Below are positions 17,302-23,523 of a stretch of DNA of 23,523 bases, piece by piece. The stretch's first letter is position 1. The number at the start of each line of letters is the position of its first letter. The notes under the pieces were generated by a model. The model saw nothing but the letters and a program-made list of their open reading frames with translations. It made no database searches and was not told the DNA's origin. The translations under genes and the position numbers were made by a program. Origin of the DNA: Chromera velia (Eukaryota; Sar; Chromeraceae); assembly GCA_018398765.1 (NCBI GenBank), contig JAHBMJ010001999.1:1-23523 (forward strand), in the 5' to 3' direction.

Positions 17302-18255
17302 TCACGCTGACCTCACTTTAGCCACGACGACAGCGATGTCATCGGGTTTCCCCCCTGTTCCTCCTCCCATGTGGGAAGATCCTGGAGTCGAAGAAGAGGA
17401 GGCGGCAAGTTGCCGTCCTCCCGTGCTCGAGGCCCTTTCTTTCTCGGCAAATGGCGACTTTCGTTTTCTGCTTTCGTGAGGGAGAGAGAAAGAGGGGAGT
17501 TCTGAAACAGACCACCAGGGCACCTCCAGGCAGGAAGGCAGACACACCGACAGAGAGCCGAGTGCTGGTGGAGGGAAGAACGCAGTCAGGAGGATGGATA
17601 GCAACTGAATCCCGGAAGGAACACATCCACACACGCACTGACACGCAACCGAGAAGAAAAAGGAAAAGAGAGCAGAAAAAAAAGGAAGTCAAAAAACGAG
17701 AAAATGTGAGAAACTGAGAGGAAGAGAGGGGAAGGAAGGAAGGAAGGAAGGAAGGAAGGAAGGACGGAAGGAAGAAAAAAAAAAAGAGCAGAAAAGAAAA
17801 GGAAGTGAAGCAAATGAGGAATACAAGAGCCGCCTCACCGCGGCAAAACGGGAGGACTCAAGAAGATTTCAGAAAGGAAGTCAAAATGAAACCAGCAGAA
17901 CGACGAAGAGACACGAGGAAAAAATGGAAGAAAGAAGGAAAACATTCACCAGGACAGTCAATCAACACAAACAAAGAAATAAATACTAACGGACGGGTCC
18001 AAAGACATCTCGAAGGCCATCCGAGCGACGTTTTCCGCTGCCTCCTGCAGGAGAGGAAGGAAATGGAAACAACAAGATGAATAAGAGGTCGTCAAGGCGG
18101 ACGCGCAGACAGAAGGCAGATTCAAACGGATGCAAGACAGTGAAGTTAAGTGGCAAGGAGTCAAAAAGGAAGGGAGGGAGGGAAGGAGGGAAGCAAGGAA
18201 TGGAGGAAGGAAGGAAGGAAGGAATGAGAGAGAGAGAGAGGAGGGTGACCGACAG

Positions 18256-18319
<64 letters not shown>

Positions 18320-18390
18320 CGAGAGAAAAAAAGAAAAAAAAGAGAGAGAGAGAGACAGAGAAACAGAAGGGGACAGAGAGAGAGAGAGCA

Positions 18391-18421
<31 letters not shown>

Positions 18422-21400
18422 AACAGAAAGAAAGAAAGAAAGAAAGAAAAAGGAAGGAAGAAAAGAAAAAAGAGAGAGACAGAGAGAGATGCCCGTTCTT
18501 CATCTTCTCATTCATTGGTGTTCCCATGCTCTGTGCCGGACTAAAACCTATTTTCATTTTTCAGCCAAAGAAAGCCGAGGAGAGGGCACTAATGTATGGA
18601 TGCTTGTGTACCGATTGGTGTTTGGAATGAAAGACCGGCAAAAAGAATCTTGTCTGTCTCTCTGGATGATGATACAAATCTGCCCCCCCGCCCTCAGCAT
18701 ACCTGCACGCTTTGAGCCTGTCTGAGAACGGCACAGCAGTCTTCCTCATACAAATTGTCCCAGACACCGTCGGTCGCAAGAAGGAGAAAGTCGCCGCACT
18801 TGACAGGAACCTCCTGCAAGCAGTCGGTCACTCAGTCAGTCAGTCAGTCAGTCAGTCAGTCAGTCAGTTAGGCAGTCAGTCAGTCAGTCAGTCAGTCAGT
18901 CAGTCAGTTAGGCAGTCAGTCAGTCAGTTAGTCAGTCAGTCAGTCAGTTAGGCAGTCAGTCAGTCAGTCAGTTAGGCAGTCAGTCAGTCAGTTAGTCAGT
19001 CAGTCAGTCAGGCAGGCAGTCAGTTAGTCAGTCAGTCAGTCAGTCAGTTAGGCAGTCAGTCAGTCAGTTAGTCAGTCAGTCAGTCAGTCAGTCAGTTAGG
19101 CAGTCAGTCAGTCAGTTAGTCAGTCAGTCAGGCAGGCAGTCAGTTAGTCAGTCAGTCAGTCAGTCAGTTAGTCAGTCAGTCAGTCAGTCAGTCAGTCAGT
19201 TAGTCAGTCAGATAGTCAGGCAGGCAGGCGGGCAGGCAGGTAGTCTCTCGTTACTTCGAACGCATTTCTGATTCTTTAGTCATGCACGCAGACATACTAT
19301 ATGTTTCTTCTTCTCCCTTCTTTTCTTTATGTACACAGACGGACTATAGAGAGAGACAGACAGACAGACAAACAAACACAGAAGGCCTGTTTCTTTGGTT
19401 TCTTTCCATTCCCTTTGCATGCGTCAGCAAGTCATCAGCCATCCCTTCGGTCGGGCTTTCTGCCCTTATTCATCTTTTCCCTCTCAGATGATCAAAGCGT
19501 GTCCCTTTGCTCGCCTGAAGTTCTTTCTTGCCTTGTCTCGTCAATCTCTCTCACTGACTCATGGACCAAAATAGCTGCCTCTCCTCACTCACATAAGCGT
19601 CCGCGTGTTCCGGAAGGTCAGAAGAGCCCGTCCCTGCAATCATCCATGCGCGTGTGTGAAGAAAGAAACACGATGGATGATACAGCCAGCCAATTTGAAG
19701 CGAGGCTAAGGCAGCCTTCAAGGCGTTCTTTCGGAAGCAGAGGCAACAGAGAAAGAGAGACCGCCCAGTCGAAACAGAGGAGACAGCGCGGGTGGGTGAA
19801 GCAAGAAGGAAGGAAGGACTGTAACGATAACGACTCGCTCAGGGTGCTAGCTTGCTTCAGAAATGAGGAAAGAAAGAGAAAGTCATTCACACAAACTTTC
19901 CGATGGACAATCACAGCAACTGCAACGCAAGAAAGCAGTACGCGAATGCCTCACTATGTACACCCTGCTCGGAATGCATGTCTCTGTGTCTGTCTACGTA
20001 CCCCCGTGTATGTCTGTGTGTGTGTGAAAGAGATCTCGCTGTTCTGCAGACGCATGCGGAATTGTCGCGAGACTCATTGCAAGGACGGGCGCGAAAAATG
20101 CCTCTAGGCTTGGCTTTTATGTTTGCCTCTTCTCTCAACCGTGCGCTGAGACAGACACTCAATAGCCAAACACATTGAATGCATCACTGTCTAACCATCC
20201 TCTCTCGTTACACGGACGGACCAACAGATGCACTCACAAAACAAACAAACGCACTCACCCAACTGCAGTGGGAAGTTGAAGTCGTGGCACTGCGGCTCTG
20301 ACCGAGCTACCACCTCGTCGTCCTTCGACCTGCACTCGGGGGCATAAAATTGTTTCACGGGTGATGATTTGTGGGTTAATGAGTAAGTGAGTGAGTGAGT
20401 GAACGAATGAATGAATGTGTGTGTGTGACAGAGAGAGAAGGAAGGAAGGAAGAGAGGAGGAAGGAAGGAAGGAAGGAAGGAGGGAAGGAAGGAAGGAAGG
20501 AAGGAAGGAAGAAAATGTAGAGAGCCAGATAGGTAGAGATGGAAACAGAGGGAGAAAGAGAGAGAGAGAAGCAGAGAGACGTGCACACGTCTACGCAGAC
20601 GCTTTTTTAGAGGCACGCACTCAGACCAAAACTGCGTAGAGAGGCGCAAATTAGCATTCTTCAAAGGATTTCACTTCGAAAAAACACCATTCACACATCC
20701 CCTTTCACAGGGTCTTCATCTATGAACAGGCAATTCGCTGGCCTGTTCGAGGCACTGACCCCATGCAGACACTGACCGACCTATAGAGAATGAAACCGCT
20801 GTCCCCCAGGTTTGCACATCTGGCTGTCCTCGCATACTCGTCCAGGAACACCAAGCACACCGTCCTGCAACGGTGCCAGATAGTCTATCAGTTGGTTGTC
20901 TCTATTCGGGTACAAACGAAAAAAAGAGAGCATGGAAAGAAGAGACTGAGGGCATGCAGCTTTCCTTCTCCCTCCAACCGCCGCTGAGGGAACAAAGAAT
21001 CAATGCGTCAATCATGGTGACACCAGGCGGAGTCTCTGTCAGCCAACATGCAGTAACTGGAGCAGAAGAAGGAAGAGCAGTGCGTCTGTACACACACAAG
21101 CCGTCCATAAGCCGTTCGCACAGAATACTGCAGGGGTAGGAAGCTGTCTGCATGTGCAGATGAAAAAATAGAGAAGAGAGGAGATGACAAGAGAGGCGAC
21201 GAGAGAGGAAACGAACAGAAAAAGAAACAGGATCGAGCCCTGTCCACCTTCGTGATTGAACTCTCTGGTTGGTCGAGACACATGCATCAAAAAACAGACT
21301 CGTTAGCCAAATATCACAGCAGCCAGAAGAACAGGAAATGTACCCGAAGAGAGAAGTATAAGAGTCCGTAAAAAAAAAAACACTGCACACCGAGTATTCG

Positions 21401-22180
21401 AACGTCACCGCACGATGCAAAACATAAAACTGACGACGATCCAATGGCCTGTGTTTTGTTGTACGCCTGTTTGAGAATTTCGAGGGGCGACGGGGTGAAC
21501 CTCGATCGTGTGGCGTGTTCCCGCAGAGCCTGTTGAACCCTGCACACGAAAAGAAGAGGGCTCAGTGGTTTCATACAGTGAGTTTGAGACTGAAGCTGCA
21601 TGCAATTTTCCCCTGCAATTGCTTCTTTTGCGGTCGAGTTTGAGGCAAAAATCGACGTTTCCCAGCGGATGTCTTCGCCAGCACAAGGGCTCTCCGCGGG
21701 CAAGCATTCGTGTTTCGATGTCTTGAATTACCACCGCAAGCGACACGTGCTCAATGACAGTCGCAGGCAACTGTGACGCAAACTCACAAAGATGGTAGAG
21801 AGACTGACCGCAAAACTTTTCTTTTCCTTTTTCTTCACTGTGAGGCAATGAGGCAATCACAGACATACCGACAGACCCGACCCGACCTTCGTATCTTTGA
21901 CAGACGGATTGGAGCAGAAAGAAAGAAAGACAGCCAGACAGACAAGACAGGCGGACAGGACATCATCGTTCTTTTTTCGCCTCTCTCTTCTTCTCACGAG
22001 TTCAGGAAGCAAGGAAGGAAGTAAACAGAGAAGGAAGGAAGGAAGGAAGGAAGGAAAGAAAGAAAGAAAGAAAAAACGAGAGCCAGACAGACCGGCAAGA
22101 GTTCCTTCGAAAAGACAACACGAATGTCTGCTGTACTTTTTACCGGCATAGTGCATGCTTTCTTGTTTCAGACACACACA

Positions 22181-22240
<60 letters not shown>

Positions 22241-23024
22241 AAGACAGACATGCTTCTTTTTTTTCCTTCTTTTCTGTTTTTTTGCCTTTTGTTCTCGACG
22301 GACGGCCATGCTTAAGCACAAAGCAACACCGGATGGATACGTACACAAACACAAACACAAACATCCATACGGGCAGAGGGACGGGATGACAGAAATTCAG
22401 GCAGCCAGACGGGCATACCGACAAATTCTACGATCTTCAAGACCGACATACACATATTCTTGCGGACTGAACGCGTCGCTTCTCACCCACCCACCCACTC
22501 ACCCACCGACCCGAGTTACACACCCACCATCCCCACTCACGGTCTGACACGCGCCCAGACCACTCACACAACAATTAAGTGACCCAGAAGCAAACGCGCA
22601 CCAGGCTCACTAGAGCTGCTAAAACAGACCACCAAGAAGTTCTCCGGCATCTCAGGAACCAGGGAACAAAATTGAAGCACCCATTCATTCATTCATCATG
22701 CAAAAAAAAACAAAACAGAGCGTCACTCACTGCCAGGACACCCGCCCCTTCTGCCGGACGGACGAACCAACCAACCGCTCGAGAATCTCACGCGAGTACA
22801 GCCCCGCATCGACCCCTGCAGTGTCCCACCCTCCTACGCCATCTGCAACAGCCAAATACCTGCAGCACGTACCGACACAGAGAATCACCCCACATGATAG
22901 CTGGTCTGGATCAACCCTGACAGTGTAGTGTGGATGGTCAACTGAGAAGTGCGTGAAAGCATCTTTACACAGTCTGCCACCATCAGATTTGAGTCTGGAT
23001 GAAGAGCATGCGCATACAAAAACA
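17302..23024 (-). CDS. PTC7: PTC7-type PP2C protein phosphatase, nine exons visible, 5' end missing
   Basis: A Mg/Mn-dependent Ser/Thr phosphatase. Exons in transcript order are 23024-22971, 22859-22776, 21539-21435, 20864-20781, 20329-20259, 19633-19593, 18813-18703, 18044-17995 and 17467-17302. Phases agree at all eight joins, giving 254 residues. Signatures in order are YLAVADGVGGWDTAGVD (19-35), LEILKQAY, GSST (79-82, created by a join), ANLGDSGF (98-105), HDFNFPLQLG (124-133), GDFLLLATDGVWDN (153-166), SPFA (204-207) and GGKPDDIAVVVAKV (238-251). The metal-ligand Asp residues of ADG, TDG and DD are present. The upstream GGEDA-like motif is in exons not seen, probably past 23024. Family members act mostly in mitochondria or plastids; yeast Ptc7 acts on coenzyme Q synthesis. 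A Ser-rich insert (213-232) precedes the last motif. The exon 8 donor is uncertain (17995 or 17991); 17995 keeps the phase. Family assignment is firm, exact borders less so. Confidence 0.92.
17730..17773. repeat. (GGAA)n microsatellite in phosphatase intron 8
   Basis: Eight or more GGAA units with one GGAC variant. The intron spans 17994-17468. Confidence 0.9.
18165..18490. repeat. Compound microsatellite in phosphatase intron 7
   Basis: (GGAA)n, (GA)n, (CA)n at 18256-18284, (GA)n, (CAGA)n at 18390-18425 and (GAAA)n in series. On the gene's sense strand these read as CT and GT repeats. All lie within the intron 18702-18045. Confidence 0.92.
18830..19245. repeat. (CAGT)n satellite with higher-order structure, phosphatase intron 6
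   Basis: About 400 bp of CAGT tetramers punctuated by TTAG and GGCAG variants. The variant pattern repeats: CAGGCAGGCAGTCAGTTAGT at about 19009 recurs at about 19129, an offset of 120 bp (30 tetramers), with near-identical surroundings. It occupies over half of the intron 19592-18814. Its open frame of Ser/Val/Gln is an artefact of the repeat. Confidence 0.92.
20385..20516. repeat. (GTGA)n, (GAAT)n and (GGAA)n microsatellites in phosphatase intron 4
   Basis: Consecutive short runs on the plus strand, ending in about twelve GGAA units. They lie within the intron 20780-20330. Confidence 0.9.
22010..22250. repeat. (GGAA)n, (GAAA)n, (CA)n, (GA)n and (CAGA)n microsatellites in phosphatase intron 2
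   Basis: GGAA/GAAA runs at 22010-22075, then (CA)n at 22170-22197, (GA)n at 22197-22215 and (CAGA)n to 22250. The intron spans 22775-21540, the longest visible. Confidence 0.9.
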
Positions 23025-23102
23025 CTGCAGGACCGATCGAATCGAAAAAACAGATGGAGCAGTCACACCCAGGAAACGAGTCTCGGGCCTTCTCTCAACA
23101 CT

Positions 23103-23106
23103 NNNN
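23103..23106. other. Assembly gap of four N
   Basis: Four undetermined bases beside a C-run and an A-run. Sequence quality is doubtful here, and the upstream phosphatase exons should lie on this side. Confidence 0.95.
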
Positions 23107-23249
23107 CCCCCCCCCAAAAAAGGATGACTACTGCCCCCCCTCAACACACCCATTCGTTGATTGATTTGTTGTGTCAATCTGCGGGTCTACCCGTCAGCCT
23201 CACGCACGATTTAAAAGACCATTTCAAAAACCGGAGTGATCATTTACAG

Positions 23250-23253
23250 GCCC

Positions 23254-23297
<44 letters not shown>

Positions 23298-23356
23298 TAC
23301 ATACATATGTATATATATATATATATATACACATATATATATGTGTGTGTGTGTGT
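23250..23356. repeat. (CA)n-(TA)n-(TG)n near-palindrome
   Basis: (AC)n, then TATACATACATACATATG, (TA)n, and (TG)n. The (CA) and (TG) arms can pair across a TA-rich centre, giving a long hairpin or cruciform. Confidence 0.85.
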
Positions 23357-23465
23357 ACGCACACACGCGAGCGCCTGCACGCCCGCGCCCGCGCGTTTCT
23401 CACCGTCCAGAAGCAGACTACACGGAGAGGAGAGAGCATATCCGTTTTCATGGTCTGTCTCCGAT

Positions 23466-23488
23466 GGAGAGAGAGAGGGAGAGAGAGG

Positions 23489-23523
<35 letters not shown>
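23466..23523. repeat. (GA)n microsatellite at the window edge
   Basis: GAGAGA with G-run interruptions, continuing to the last base. Confidence 0.9.

Noticed and set aside
17958-18557. Minus-strand open frame of Ser/Leu/Phe
   Set aside because: It reads through compound microsatellites of a phosphatase intron; only the short EAAENVARMAFEM stretch at 18044-17995 is a true exon.
18712-18951. Open frame of repeated SVSQ
   Set aside because: It is a translation of the (CAGT)n array, on the strand opposite the real exon at 18813-18703.
18830-19245. Telomere-like array because of TTAGG substrings
   Set aside because: TTAGG occurs only as a variant inside (CAGT)n and never in tandem.
22860-22970. 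Reading the phosphatase straight through without the intron 22970-22860
   Set aside because: The frame is open, but the inserted residues would separate DGGRL from the AVADGVGGW motif; removing a 111-bp GT-AG intron keeps the phase and the usual family spacing.

Overview
The window looks like nuclear DNA of an intron-rich unicellular eukaryote. One protein phosphatase gene on the minus strand is split into at least nine short exons with GT-AG introns. The introns are packed with microsatellites ((CA)n, (GA)n, (GGAA)n, (CAGT)n). The intergenic DNA holds a dead LINE-type retroelement copy, palindromic MITE-like elements and minisatellites. GC is near 50% except for an AT-rich island at about 4430-8690. 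The style fits a chromerid or related alga, but nothing here proves the taxon.

Layout. 1-4204: GT/CT-rich low-complexity DNA with small protein-like exons on the plus strand, giving a candidate spliced gene of unknown function (about 752-4204). 4430-8690: AT-rich mobile-element nest with a 5'-truncated LINE 3' end flanked by a 14-bp target-site duplication (5601-6316), a 419-bp palindromic MITE (6367-6785), a larger inverted-repeat element with the same kind of termini (6834-8455), and small dispersed repeats. 8940-9977 (minus): an intronless HtrL/YibB-family, type II membrane glycosyltransferase-like protein. 10490-12730: intergenic DNA with a CpG-rich patch, a G-quadruplex motif and a duplicated 38-bp minisatellite. 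12982-13842 (plus): an intronless, membrane-anchored class I SAM methyltransferase, divergent from the YibB-like gene. 14450-16070: purine tract, dispersed repeats and a second LINE 3' fragment. 16262-16447 (minus): possible extra exon. 17302-23024 (minus): PTC7-type PP2C phosphatase gene, whose 5' end lies beyond the visible exons.

The best-supported discovery is the phosphatase. No single open frame shows it. Joining nine exons of 41-166 bp across consistent phases gives 254 residues with all later PP2C signatures in order. Two intronless genes for membrane-anchored enzymes sit between intron-rich neighbours, next to the mobile-element island. They may act together on glycans in the secretory pathway, but that is inference from architecture and proximity only.
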